A stretch of DNA of 50,961 nucleotides, from positions 1 through 50,961 of the forward strand of contig JAITMM010000014.1 in assembly GCA_031277335.1 (NCBI GenBank), read 5' to 3'. The number at the start of each line of letters is the position of its first letter. Position 1 is the first letter of the stretch. Shown here one piece after another: positions 24,721 through 33,237 of this stretch. Under the pieces are notes generated by a model. It ran no database searches. It saw only the letters and a program-made list of their open reading frames with translations, and had not been told where the DNA came from. This stretch comes from Tannerella sp. Its GTDB lineage: Bacteria; Bacteroidota; Bacteroidia; Bacteroidales; Tannerellaceae. A program made the position numbers and the translations under genes.

Positions 24721-25977
24721 ATGAAATTAAAAAGGGTTGTAGTAACAGGTCTTGGAGCTATTACTCCATTGGGTCATACCATGCCGGAGACGTGGAACGG
24801 TCTGCTCAATGGAGTCAGTGGCGCAGGACCTATTACTCTGTTTGACGCGAGCAAATTCAAAACACGTTTCGCCTGCGAGGTGAAGGATTTTGATATCAGC
24901 CGGTATATGGACAGGAAAGAATCACGCAAACTCGACCGTTTTACCCAATTTGCGATGATTTCCGCCGACGAAGCGTTGTTGGACTCCGGCATTGATACAG
25001 AGAAAGTTAATAAAGATCGCGTAGGCGTAATCTATACGTCGGGCATCGGAGGGATTTTCACGTTTCAGGATGAAGCCATGTCCTACAAAGAGGCGATAGG
25101 GCCCAAATTCAATCCGTTTTTTATCCCGAAAATGATTGTCGACATTGCCGCCGGTCAAATTTCGATGAAATACGGGTTCAGGGGACCTAACTTTGCAACC
25201 GTCTCGGCTTGCGCTTCGTCTACCAATGCCATTTCCGATGCTTTCAATTATATCCGCTTAGGCAAATCCAATGTCATCCTGACAGGTGGCGCCGAGGCTG
25301 CGGTGACGATAGTCGGTATCGGCGGTTTCAACGCAATGAACGCACTTTCAACGCGTAACGACTCGCCAGAAACGGCATCGCGACCGTTTTGCCTGAGCCG
25401 CGACGGATTTGTATTGGGTGAGGGAGGCGTCTGCTTGGTGCTTGAAGAGATGGAACATGCCTTGGCCAGAGGCGCCAAAATCTATGCGGAAATTGCGGGA
25501 ACCGGCATGTCGGCCGACGCACATCACCTGACTGCAAGCCATCCTGACGGATTGGGCGCTAAATTGGTGATGCTCAATGCATTGGAAGACGCTGAAATGA
25601 CTCCGGAAGATATTGATTATATTAATGTACACGGGACATCAACTCCTGTAGGCGATATTTCAGAAGTAAAGGCCATCAAACATGTATTCGGTGAACAAGC
25701 CAAACATCTGAATATCAGCTCAACAAAATCAATGACCGGACATTTGCTCGGTGCAGCCGGAGCCGTCGAGGCGGCCACCTGCATCCTGGCAGTTCAAAAC
25801 GATATCATCCCCCCTACCATTAATTTTACGCAAGGAGATGAAGACCCTGAAATTGATTATTCGTTGAATTATACATTTAGTAAAGCGCAAAAAAGAGACG
25901 TAAGAGCAGCTTTGTCCAACACGTTCGGTTTTGGAGGACATAATGCCAGCGTCATCGTTAAAAAATTTGTGGAATAG
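24721..25977 (+). CDS. fabF: 3-oxoacyl-[acyl-carrier-protein] synthase II
   Basis: Condensing enzyme that extends acyl-ACP by two carbons with malonyl-ACP. The track begins at a TTG (24715). I use the in-frame ATG at 24721 (MKLKRVVVTGLGAITPLG), which matches the family start. The active-site Cys is in VSACASSTNAI, and the two His are in NVHGTSTPVGD and KSMTGHLLGAAGAVEA. The C-terminal NTFGFGGHNAS is conserved. The last ~47 bases overlap the start of the ribonuclease III frame, as is common for tightly linked genes. Confidence 0.98.
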   Translation: MKLKRVVVTGLGAITPLGHTMPETWNGLLNGVSGAGPITLFDASKFKTRFACEVKDFDISRYMDRKESRKLDRFTQFAMISADEALLDSGIDTEKVNKDRVGVIYTSGIGGIFTFQDEAMSYKEAIGPKFNPFFIPKMIVDIAAGQISMKYGFRGPNFATVSACASSTNAISDAFNYIRLGKSNVILTGGAEAAVTIVGIGGFNAMNALSTRNDSPETASRPFCLSRDGFVLGEGGVCLVLEEMEHALARGAKIYAEIAGTGMSADAHHLTASHPDGLGAKLVMLNALEDAEMTPEDIDYINVHGTSTPVGDISEVKAIKHVFGEQAKHLNISSTKSMTGHLLGAAGAVEAATCILAVQNDIIPPTINFTQGDEDPEIDYSLNYTFSKAQKRDVRAALSNTFGFGGHNASVIVKKFVE

Positions 25978-26809
25978 TGTGTTTGCCGGAATATATCGAG
26001 CGTTAAAGTGGAGATTTTCTAAAAAGAATGATCCTTATCCAACATTCTACCGGATACTTGGATTTTATCCTAAAAACTTGCAGCTCTATGAGTTGGCTTT
26101 CGTTCATCGCTCTTCGTCCATCGAAACAATGGACGGCAGATGGCACAATAACGAACGCCTGGAGTTTTTGGGAGACGCCGTATTGAATGCCATTGTTTCC
26201 GACATTATCTACAAAAAATATCCCGAGAAAAAAGAGGGATTTCTAACAAATACGCGCTCTAAAATAGTTCAGCGTGAGACACTTAACAAGATCGCGGTCG
26301 ATATGGGACTAAATGATCTCATCAAATTGCCGCGAATCATCAACAGTCACAACAATTATATCTACGGCAACGCGTGCGAGGCATTGATTGGAGCCGTTTA
26401 CCTGGATCAAGGCTATCGAAAATGCTTTGAGTTTGTGGAAAAACGAATCATCGAACCTTACATTTCGCTGGATAAGATTGTGCGTAAGGAAGTTAATTTC
26501 AAATCACATCTGATAGAATGGAGTCAGAAGAATAAAATGGAGGTCATGTTTGAACTTCTCGAAACAAACAGAGATGTAGATCATAATCCTGTCTTTCAGA
26601 CACATGTGACGTTGATGGGCATATCCTTAGGCAAAGGCGTAGGTTATACCAAAAAGGAATCCCAACAACTGGCAGCAAAGACTGCCATCAAACGTATTCG
26701 TAAAGACAAAGATATTCAAAGAGTTATAAATGAATTGAAAAACGTGGCCGGCGAAAAGAAAATTCATGACGTGCCCGATGACCCGGAAGATGCGGGACAT
26801 GGAAGCTGA
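25931..26809 (+). CDS. rnc: Ribonuclease III
   Basis: Cuts double-stranded RNA in rRNA processing and RNA decay. The catalytic domain has NNERLEFLGDAVLNAIV, the RNase III signature with acidic metal ligands, and ACEALIGAVYLDQG. The C-terminal ~75 residues form a double-stranded RNA-binding domain (FKSHLIEWSQKNK ... SQQLAAKTAIKRI). The start is uncertain: ATG 25931 or ATG 25943, the latter preceded by GGAGGA within the fabF coding sequence. Both overlap fabF. The first ~30 residues are a variable extension seen in Bacteroidetes relatives. A heptamer repeat begins one base after its TGA. Confidence 0.96.
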   Translation: MEDIMPASSLKNLWNSVFAGIYRALKWRFSKKNDPYPTFYRILGFYPKNLQLYELAFVHRSSSIETMDGRWHNNERLEFLGDAVLNAIVSDIIYKKYPEKKEGFLTNTRSKIVQRETLNKIAVDMGLNDLIKLPRIINSHNNYIYGNACEALIGAVYLDQGYRKCFEFVEKRIIEPYISLDKIVRKEVNFKSHLIEWSQKNKMEVMFELLETNRDVDHNPVFQTHVTLMGISLGKGVGYTKKESQQLAAKTAIKRIRKDKDIQRVINELKNVAGEKKIHDVPDDPEDAGHGS

Positions 26810-26810
26810 G

Positions 26811-26880
26811 TTCAAGGTTCAATGTTCAAGGTTCAATGTTCAAAGTTCAAGGTTCAAGGTTCAAGATTCAAAGTTCAAAG
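26811..26880. repeat. TTCAARG-like heptamer tandem repeat (10 units)
   Basis: Ten heptamers (TTCAAGG, TTCAATG, TTCAAAG, TTCAAGA) start one base after the rnc stop and end in a run of T. Two copies of TAATTCGTAA follow before the fucosidase gene. Confidence 0.95.
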
Positions 26881-26949
26881 TTCATTTTTTTTTTTCGTTT
26901 TAATTCGTAATAATTCGTAAAATTCGCAGCTACAAAATTAGCAACTACT

Positions 26950-28401
26950 ATGTATAAGACTTTAATTGCAATCATAAGTATTGTATTTTTCACAATTTCG
27001 TGCTCGTCGCCCGGCGAGCCTCCCGCGCCGGTATTGCCTGTGCCGACCGCTGAACAAATTGCATGGCACAAACTTGAGAAATATGCCTTTATCCATTTCG
27101 GACTCAACACATTCAACGACCTGGAATGGGGCTACGGCAATACACCGGCCAAGACATTCAATCCCGAAGACTTAAATTGCGACCAATGGGTGCAAATCAT
27201 CAAGGCAGCAGGACTTAACGGTGTGATCCTCACAGCTAAGCATCACGACGGATTTTGCCTGTGGCCAACGGAAACAACAGAATACAGCGTCAAAAACTCC
27301 CCGTGGAAAGGCGGCAAGGGCGATGTCGTACGCGATTTATCGGAAGCCTGCAAGCGTCATGGCCTGAAGTTTGGCCTCTATCTGTCGCCCTGGGACAGAA
27401 ATAATGCGGAATACGGCAGGCCGGAATACGTAAAAACATATCATGCCCAAATTAAGGAATTAATTTCCAACTACGGCCCTCTTTTTGAGTTTTGGTTTGA
27501 CGGTGCCAATGGCGGCTCGGGATGGTATGGCGGGGCGGACGAAACGCGCCGCATCGACGCCATCAACTATTACGACTACGAAGGCGCCGCCCAAATGATC
27601 AAATCCATGCATCCCGAAGCCATGATTTTCGGAGGAACGATGCCCACCATCAGATGGGTCGGCAACGAAAAAGGATGGGCCGGCGATACGCAATGGAGCA
27701 TCTACGACTCGGAACCGGCTCATAATTACAAGTATGCAGGCAGCCAGTGGGGCGACGAGAACGGCCCGAAGTGGCTGGGAGCCGAAGTCGACGTGTCCAT
27801 CCGTCCGGGATGGTTCTACCACGCCCGTGAAGACACGCTCGTACATTCACTCAACGAAATGATCGATTTCTATTACCGCAGCATCGGCCATAATGCCAAT
27901 CTGCTCCTGAACTTCCCCGTGGCATTGAGCGGCAGGATTCATCCGATAGACTCGGCAAGGGTCATGGACTGGGCGAACATCATCCGCAATGATCTCAAAG
28001 ACAACTTATTGGCGAATGCCACCGTCAAAGCGAGCAATTCGCGCGGCAGTGATTTCTCTGCCAACCAAACGATTGACAATGACTGGAATACCTATTGGGC
28101 AACCAAAGACGGCATCACCGCTGCCGACCTGACATTTAAGTTTCCCCAACCGACGCAATTCAGCCGCGTATTGATTCAGGAATACATCCCGCTGGGTCAA
28201 CGAGTCCGCTCCTTTGTCATTGAGACTGAGCAGAATGGCAAATGGCAAACGGTCGCGACAGCAGATTCAACTACGACAGTCGGTTATAAACGCATCGTGC
28301 GATTCGGAAAAGTAGAAGCCGATCAATTTCGCATCCGCTTCTTGGATGCCCGCGGCCCTTTGTGTATCAATAATGTAGAAGCATTTCTCGCGCCGGAATA
28401 A
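26950..28401 (+). CDS. Alpha-L-fucosidase (GH29) with C-terminal F5/8-type carbohydrate-binding domain
   Basis: Exo-enzyme releasing L-fucose from glycans, for example host mucin or milk-type sugars. Lipoprotein signal [18 protein letters not shown]. The GH29 barrel (about residues 35-345) contains [25 protein letters not shown] and [11 protein letters not shown], with Asp184 as the likely nucleophile, plus NLLLNFP. The last ~130 residues ([17 protein letters not shown] ... VEAFLAP) match the discoidin/F5-8C (CBM32-like) fold. No SusC/SusD pair sits next to it, so it appears as a lone glycosidase. The acid/base residue was not assigned. Confidence 0.95.
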   Translation: MYKTLIAIISIVFFTISCSSPGEPPAPVLPVPTAEQIAWHKLEKYAFIHFGLNTFNDLEWGYGNTPAKTFNPEDLNCDQWVQIIKAAGLNGVILTAKHHDGFCLWPTETTEYSVKNSPWKGGKGDVVRDLSEACKRHGLKFGLYLSPWDRNNAEYGRPEYVKTYHAQIKELISNYGPLFEFWFDGANGGSGWYGGADETRRIDAINYYDYEGAAQMIKSMHPEAMIFGGTMPTIRWVGNEKGWAGDTQWSIYDSEPAHNYKYAGSQWGDENGPKWLGAEVDVSIRPGWFYHAREDTLVHSLNEMIDFYYRSIGHNANLLLNFPVALSGRIHPIDSARVMDWANIIRNDLKDNLLANATVKASNSRGSDFSANQTIDNDWNTYWATKDGITAADLTFKFPQPTQFSRVLIQEYIPLGQRVRSFVIETEQNGKWQTVATADSTTTVGYKRIVRFGKVEADQFRIRFLDARGPLCINNVEAFLAPE

Positions 28402-28428
28402 TGCCGTAATGATGCCCCATGAGCCGTC

Positions 28429-28449
28429 ATTGCGGACATGATCCGCAAT
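28429..28449. terminator. Palindromic element between convergent genes
   Basis: ATTGCGGA and TCCGCAAT pair perfectly around a 5-base loop (CATGA) in the 105-base gap between the convergent fucosidase and beta-propeller genes. It could end transcription from both sides or be a copy of a REP-like repeat. No long T-run accompanies it. Confidence 0.55.
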
Positions 28450-28506
28450 CTTATTCCTTGCAGCACCACTTATGTTCTACCTATAAATTATTGGATATTA
28501 GGGATT

Positions 28507-29862
28507 TTATTTAAGTTTGGCAACCACAATCACCGGATTGTCATCTTCCTTCAAATCTTGTAATACGGCTTTGAGCCGTTGATGGGCGGCCGGGTCTTTG
28601 ATTTGATGGGCGGCAAAATATTCTTCCGTTAGAAATTCTTTCATTTCGTAAGGCTGCCAGATGTCAATCAGTTCATTGTCCGAAGTAAGGTATCTTGGCC
28701 AAAAAGACAGGCCTCCGTCCAGGTCATTGATTAAACCGGGCATTCGGGAGACAGGGTCGGTATCCGGCATCCTCATGGAGCGACGGGCTATATCATAGAT
28801 TCCCAGTAGTTTAAAATACTCGTAATCATGTACCTGTCCCATGACGTACGCCGTCTTCTTAATCCCTTTGGGTACGGGAAAACTCGGATCGGGACATTGC
28901 GTAATGCTGAAAAAAATATGTTCAGTGGTTCCAACCATAGGATAGTCAGGAACGTTCCATATGGGAATGATAAGCCTGTCTTTGTAATTAGTATTATACC
29001 ATGCCTCATTATGTTCATAAACCTCTCTCAAATGGAGTGGAAAAGCATATTTGCCCAGGTAAAACACAAATTGGGGAATAAGTTCGTCTTTTTGATTCAG
29101 GAAAAACAATGTATCATTATGATACTCTTTCAAATAGATACGTTCTTCTATTTTAAATGGCGGTATGGAATTGTCATCGTTCCCGCCCCAGGAGCCTACC
29201 CGTTCAAAAAAAATGTGGTTGTCAAACGCCTTGATCACCTGCCCGGAGTCATTAAAAATGACAAAATTGTACGGCTCTTTACCTCTGCGGTTTGGAGTAT
29301 GACCAATAAACACATTATCACGAATATGAGTAACGCCGTCAAGACCCCATCCATGCGAGTTTTCCGGTCTTTTGATTGATCGCAGGAAAACACCATCCCA
29401 TGAGTATACAAGTAAACCACTGGTTGTCAAAAGATAAAGTGTCCGACTTTTTTCATCAATGAACATGCCGGAGATCATTGTATATTCTCCAGGGCCCTGT
29501 CCTACGCGGCCAATTTCGTTAAGAAATTGGCCGTTACGACCGAAGGCATAACAGAAAGTACGGTTTGGTCCTATTAAAAACCCTCCTCCTCCCCCTCCCT
29601 GACCCCAACAAAAAATATGCGTTGAAGTAACAATGATCTGGGATATTGATCCGACCAGAAAATCCTTGCCACCCTGTAACGGGATATATTCCAGTCCGGA
29701 GATAATCTCGCTTGCGGCAACTGCATGATAATGTCCGATTTGCTGCTCCACATCAATCACAGCAATGCCATCTTGCCGATCCAGGCTGTTCTGACTGCAA
29801 CAGCACAGGATGGGTATTAATAATAGGCAAAATTTTGTATTTATAAAAAATATCTTCATCAT
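28507..29862 (-). CDS. 6-bladed beta-propeller lipoprotein
   Basis: Exported lipoprotein (LLLIPILCCCSQ) of the Bacteroidetes 6-bladed beta-propeller family. Family marks are the early IISGLEYIPLQ strand, FCYAFGRNGQFLNEIGRVGQGPGEY, a later GLSFWPRYLTSDNELIDIW and the closing EDDNPVIVVAKLK. It is the closest relative in the window of the gene at 41809, with a near-matching last 90 residues. A Gly-rich patch (GQGGGGGGF) interrupts the second blade. These proteins are thought to sit on the cell surface or in the periplasm and bind ligands; the ligand is unknown. It stands alone here, away from the main cluster. Confidence 0.85.
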   Translation of the reverse strand: MMKIFFINTKFCLLLIPILCCCSQNSLDRQDGIAVIDVEQQIGHYHAVAASEIISGLEYIPLQGGKDFLVGSISQIIVTSTHIFCWGQGGGGGGFLIGPNRTFCYAFGRNGQFLNEIGRVGQGPGEYTMISGMFIDEKSRTLYLLTTSGLLVYSWDGVFLRSIKRPENSHGWGLDGVTHIRDNVFIGHTPNRRGKEPYNFVIFNDSGQVIKAFDNHIFFERVGSWGGNDDNSIPPFKIEERIYLKEYHNDTLFFLNQKDELIPQFVFYLGKYAFPLHLREVYEHNEAWYNTNYKDRLIIPIWNVPDYPMVGTTEHIFFSITQCPDPSFPVPKGIKKTAYVMGQVHDYEYFKLLGIYDIARRSMRMPDTDPVSRMPGLINDLDGGLSFWPRYLTSDNELIDIWQPYEMKEFLTEEYFAAHQIKDPAAHQRLKAVLQDLKEDDNPVIVVAKLK

Positions 29863-29887
29863 AATGGATAAATTTTCATTCTAAAAA

Positions 29888-30652
29888 CTACCGGCTAAAG
29901 ACTACCGACTTCTTAGGAACGGTAGCCATAAACTCTTTCAGATAGAACGGTTCGAAATAAGCAGTATCTGCAAATTGTTGATTACCAAAAGATTGTTCAG
30001 CCAAAGGCACCATGGCGGAGGCTAACGGATGGATATTGTCAATAAATATGGCGTTGGCAGCAGGGAGCAGCGATTGGCATTTGGCTGCGCCCGAGCCGAA
30101 AAAGCAGACAGGGCCGCGTTCCAACTCCGCCTGATACGATTGCGGCGTTAATATTTCGGCCGCAGTCGCCCGTACGGGCGTGAGCGTGGCGTCATAGATG
30201 GCCGAATAGACTTCCATCCGCCGCGCATCAAGCATTGCGCAATACAGTATATCGGATTTTTCGCGGTGACAGATTGACTGAGAAGCCAGCTCCTTATCGG
30301 TGATATTGTGCAGGTCGATGGATTTTTCGACGTGACGGATGGCCTGCGAAGCCATCAGCCGGAGCGTCTCGACGGCAATTAACGGCGTTCCCCAGCCCAT
30401 ACACAGCCCTTTGGCCATCGAAGCGCCGATACGCAAACCGGTATACGAGCCCGGCCCGCCGCTCAACGCGACGGCATCAGGCTGATAACCGGCTCCGTGC
30501 GCAACAGCAATCGCCTCCTCCGCAAAGACGCCCAACAGAGCTGCGTGGGAAAGCCCCTCGTAAGACACACGCTCAAAAACCACCTCCCCGTCCACCGACA
30601 AAGCCACCGAACAAACCGACGTCGCCGTCTCAATATGTAAAATACACGCCAT
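29888..30652 (-). CDS. tsaB: tRNA threonylcarbamoyladenosine biosynthesis protein TsaB
   Basis: Partner of TsaD in making the t6A base at position 37 of ANN-decoding tRNAs. The N-terminal HIETATSVCSVALS and ALSGGPGSYTGLRIG are the ASKHA-fold signatures, and LDARRMEVYSAIYD marks the second half. Between LMASQ and the LYCAMLDARR strand sits a ~30-residue insertion not usual for the family. It contains a duplicated element (ASQAIRHVEKS and ASQSICHREKS), so it arose by local duplication or a repeat insertion that stayed in frame. It is divergent from yicC-gmk-nadD. Confidence 0.95.
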   Translation of the reverse strand: MACILHIETATSVCSVALSVDGEVVFERVSYEGLSHAALLGVFAEEAIAVAHGAGYQPDAVALSGGPGSYTGLRIGASMAKGLCMGWGTPLIAVETLRLMASQAIRHVEKSIDLHNITDKELASQSICHREKSDILYCAMLDARRMEVYSAIYDATLTPVRATAAEILTPQSYQAELERGPVCFFGSGAAKCQSLLPAANAIFIDNIHPLASAMVPLAEQSFGNQQFADTAYFEPFYLKEFMATVPKKSVVFSR

Positions 30653-30702
30653 GTTAGAAAAAAATCATCGTTGTTTAAGCGCGTAAAAGTAGAAAAAAAA
30701 TG

Positions 30703-30710
30703 TATATTTG
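30703..30710 (+). promoter_or_regulatory. -7 promoter element for yicC-gmk-nadD
   Basis: TATATTTG matches TAnnTTTG and lies 20 bases before the yicC ATG at 30731. No good -33 TTTG was found at the usual distance. Confidence 0.5.
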
Positions 30711-30730
30711 CAAAAAAATTCAAGTGGACG

Positions 30731-31603
30731 ATGATACAATCAATGACAGGGTTTGGCAAGGTGACCGTCGAACTTCCGACCAAAAAGGCAATAATAGAGA
30801 TAAAGTCGCTGAACAGCAAGCAATTGGACTTGACATCGCGCATTTCACCAGCCTACCGCGACAAGGACATTCTGATTCGCAACGAATTGCTGCAAGCGCT
30901 TGAACGCGGGAAAGTCGAAATAGTAATAACGACGGAAATAACTGAAAAAGAAGCTTCTGCCAAAATCAATCTGCCCATTTTTGAAAGTTATTACGAACAG
31001 GTCAAAACCATCGCGAAAAAACTGAATCTGAGCGAACCGGACAACTGGTTTCAGACGCTACTCCGTATGCCTGAGGTAGTTAAGACGGATTTATCCGAGA
31101 CTGACGCGGCAGAATGGGAAGCCGTGCATCAGGGACTGCAGGAGGCTATTGCTCAATTGATTGAATACAGAATGAAAGAAGGCGCCATGCTGGAACAACT
31201 GTTTGTACAAAAGATTGCAACGATCGCCGGTCTGCTTCAGCAGGTAGAACCGTATGAAAACGAGCGGATTGACAGGATAAAAGCGCGCATATCCGAAAAC
31301 AGGATGAAACTGGCAGACATCGAATACGATGCGGGGCGTCTGGAGCAGGAGATGTTTTATTATATTGAAAAATTGGATATTAACGAAGAAAAGTCGCGAT
31401 TGGACTATCATTTGAAATATTTTATCGATACATTGGGCAACGGAAGCGGTCAAGGCAAAAAACTCGGATTTATCACGCAGGAAATCGGGCGGGAAATCAA
31501 CACCTTAGGCTCGAAAAGCAACCATGTGGAAATCCAAAAGATCGTCGTCCAGATGAAAGATGAACTGGAACAGATTAAGGAACAAATTTTAAATGTGTTA
31601 TGA
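30731..31603 (+). CDS. yicC: YicC family endoribonuclease-like protein
   Basis: Cytoplasmic protein of the YicC/YloC family, described as an RNA-cleaving enzyme in other bacteria. The track start at 30671 lies in the promoter region. The ATG at 30731 gives MIQSMTGFGKVTVELPTKKA, the conserved N-terminus (290 residues). The middle contains long charged helices, and the C-terminus has LDYHLKYFIDTLG and GFITQEIGREINTLGSKS, a highly conserved stretch. The stop overlaps the gmk start by four bases (ATGA), so translation is coupled. Confidence 0.95.
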   Translation: MIQSMTGFGKVTVELPTKKAIIEIKSLNSKQLDLTSRISPAYRDKDILIRNELLQALERGKVEIVITTEITEKEASAKINLPIFESYYEQVKTIAKKLNLSEPDNWFQTLLRMPEVVKTDLSETDAAEWEAVHQGLQEAIAQLIEYRMKEGAMLEQLFVQKIATIAGLLQQVEPYENERIDRIKARISENRMKLADIEYDAGRLEQEMFYYIEKLDINEEKSRLDYHLKYFIDTLGNGSGQGKKLGFITQEIGREINTLGSKSNHVEIQKIVVQMKDELEQIKEQILNVL

Positions 31604-32169
31604 ACAATAAGATTATTATTTTTTCAGGCCCTTCGGGATCGGGCAAGTCAACGATTATCAACTATATATTAAAGCAGGACTTCCCGATGCAGTTTGCCGT
31701 TTCGGCCACAAGCCGTGCGCCGCGCGGCAAAGAAAAGGATGGCGTGGAATATTATTTTATCACTCCCGAAGCGTTTAAACAAAAAATCCGGAATGACGAA
31801 TTTCTTGAATATGAGGAAGTTTACAAAGATTCGTTTTACGGCTCTCTGCGTTCCGAAGTGGAGCGGATTTTTTCAGCCGGCTGTCACGTCATTTTTGACG
31901 TGGACGTAGCAGGAGGACGCAGGCTCAAAAACATATTCGGCGAGCGGTCGATGACGGTTTTCATCAAGCCGCCTTCCATCGAAGTATTGCGTAAACGGCT
32001 GTATGGCAGACAGACAGACACGCCTGAAGTGATAGAAAGCCGATTAGCCAAAGCAGCATACGAACTGGAATTTGTCTCGCAATATGACGCCGTCGTGATC
32101 AGCGATCAACTGGAGCAGGTGCTGGCAGATACGTTGCAGTTGGTTACAGCGTTTCTCGATCGCCCATGA
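31600..32169 (+). CDS. gmk: Guanylate kinase
   Basis: Phosphorylates GMP to GDP with ATP. Walker A loop FSGPSGSGKSTI at residues ~8-17, then VSATSRAPRGKEKDGVEYYF, the GMP-binding loop, and VIFDVDVAGGRRLK. Its 189 residues are normal. It overlaps yicC by four bases and nadD by four bases, a compact operon common in Bacteroidetes. Confidence 0.98.
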   Translation: MNNKIIIFSGPSGSGKSTIINYILKQDFPMQFAVSATSRAPRGKEKDGVEYYFITPEAFKQKIRNDEFLEYEEVYKDSFYGSLRSEVERIFSAGCHVIFDVDVAGGRRLKNIFGERSMTVFIKPPSIEVLRKRLYGRQTDTPEVIESRLAKAAYELEFVSQYDAVVISDQLEQVLADTLQLVTAFLDRP

Positions 32170-32738
32170 AAAAAATCGGCATCTTTTCAGGTTCTTTCAA
32201 TCCGATTCATATAGGTCATCTGGCGTTGGCCAACTGGCTGTGCGAATACGTTGCGCTGGATGAGGTCTGGTTTCTCGTAACACCACTTAATCCGTTGAAA
32301 GACAAGGATGAACTGATGGACTACGACGCACGTTTCGAGATGGTGAAGGCGGCGATTGCCGGGTATCCGAAGTTTAAGGCGAGCGATATCGAATGTTCGT
32401 TGCCCCTCCCTTCCTACACCATCGACACGCTTCAAGCTCTCCATCAAATTCATCCTAACTTCCTGTTTCATTTGATTATAGGAGCCGATAGCTGGGCATC
32501 GATTCACCTCTGGAAAGATGCGGAACAATTGATGCACGATTTTCCCATCCTTATATATCCGCGAAAAAACTACGAAGAGACTGAAACGCCGCCATATCCT
32601 CATATTCAAAAAGTTGACGCTCCATTAATAGAAGTTTCATCTTCATTTATCCGCAAAGCGCTCGACGAAGGCAAGGACATCCGTTTCTTTTTGCCGGAAA
32701 CGTCGCGGCAGCTGATAAACATTTTTGCAGGCGAATGA
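32166..32738 (+). CDS. nadD: Nicotinate-nucleotide adenylyltransferase
   Basis: Joins nicotinate mononucleotide and ATP to make deamido-NAD. KIGIFSGSFNPIHIGHLALA carries the (H/T)xGH nucleotide-binding motif, and EVSSSFIRKAL stands for the ISSTxxR motif, with Ser in place of Thr. LVTPLNPLKDKDELMDYDARFEM is the typical substrate loop. It overlaps gmk by four bases; its stop lies about 58 bases before the dCMP deaminase start. Confidence 0.97.
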   Translation: MKKIGIFSGSFNPIHIGHLALANWLCEYVALDEVWFLVTPLNPLKDKDELMDYDARFEMVKAAIAGYPKFKASDIECSLPLPSYTIDTLQALHQIHPNFLFHLIIGADSWASIHLWKDAEQLMHDFPILIYPRKNYEETETPPYPHIQKVDAPLIEVSSSFIRKALDEGKDIRFFLPETSRQLINIFAGE

Positions 32739-32760
32739 CACAACAGACGATAAAAATCAT

Positions 32761-32768
32761 TACTTTTG
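32761..32768 (+). promoter_or_regulatory. -7 promoter element before the dCMP deaminase gene
   Basis: TACTTTTG matches TAnnTTTG and is 28 bases before the chosen ATG at 32797, which supports that start over the track's upstream one. The -33 half is weak. Confidence 0.5.
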
Positions 32769-32796
32769 CACTTCGGTTTCCCGAAACACAGACATC

Positions 32797-33231
32797 ATGA
32801 CGGAAAAAGAGACGAAACAACTGGAAGTAGACAAGCGATATTTGCGGATGGCAGGCATCTGGGCTGAAAATTCGTATTGCAAAAGACGCAAAGTGGGCGC
32901 ATTGATTGTCAAGGACTTGATGATTATTTCGGACGGTTATAACGGAACGCCCTCGGGATTTGAAAATGTATGCGAAGACGAAAACAATGTCACAAAGCCG
33001 TATGTCATTCATGCTGAGGCAAATGCGATCACCAAGGTAGCCGCCTCGTCCAACAGCAGCAAAGGCGCGACCATCTATATCACTTCATCTCCGTGCATCG
33101 AATGTGCCAAGCTGATCATTCAGTCGGGCATCAGGCGCGTCGTTTTTTCCGACCGGTATCACACTGCGGAAGGATATGATTTACTTGTTCGTGCGGGAAT
33201 ACCGGTCGAATATATTGAAATAAAAGAATAA
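32797..33231 (+). CDS. dCMP deaminase family protein
   Basis: Zinc-dependent deaminase, probably dCMP to dUMP for thymidylate supply. HAEANAI holds a zinc His and the catalytic Glu; PCIECAKLII holds the two zinc Cys. The N-terminal NSYCKRRKVGALIV and GYNGTPSGFENVC are conserved in ComEB-type dCMP deaminases. The track starts at 32725 inside nadD. I use ATG 32797 (MTEKETKQLE, 144 residues), which fits both the family length and the nearby -7 box. It is followed by the S41 protease gene after six bases. Confidence 0.92.
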   Translation: MTEKETKQLEVDKRYLRMAGIWAENSYCKRRKVGALIVKDLMIISDGYNGTPSGFENVCEDENNVTKPYVIHAEANAITKVAASSNSSKGATIYITSSPCIECAKLIIQSGIRRVVFSDRYHTAEGYDLLVRAGIPVEYIEIKE

Positions 33232-33237
33232 CAAAAA

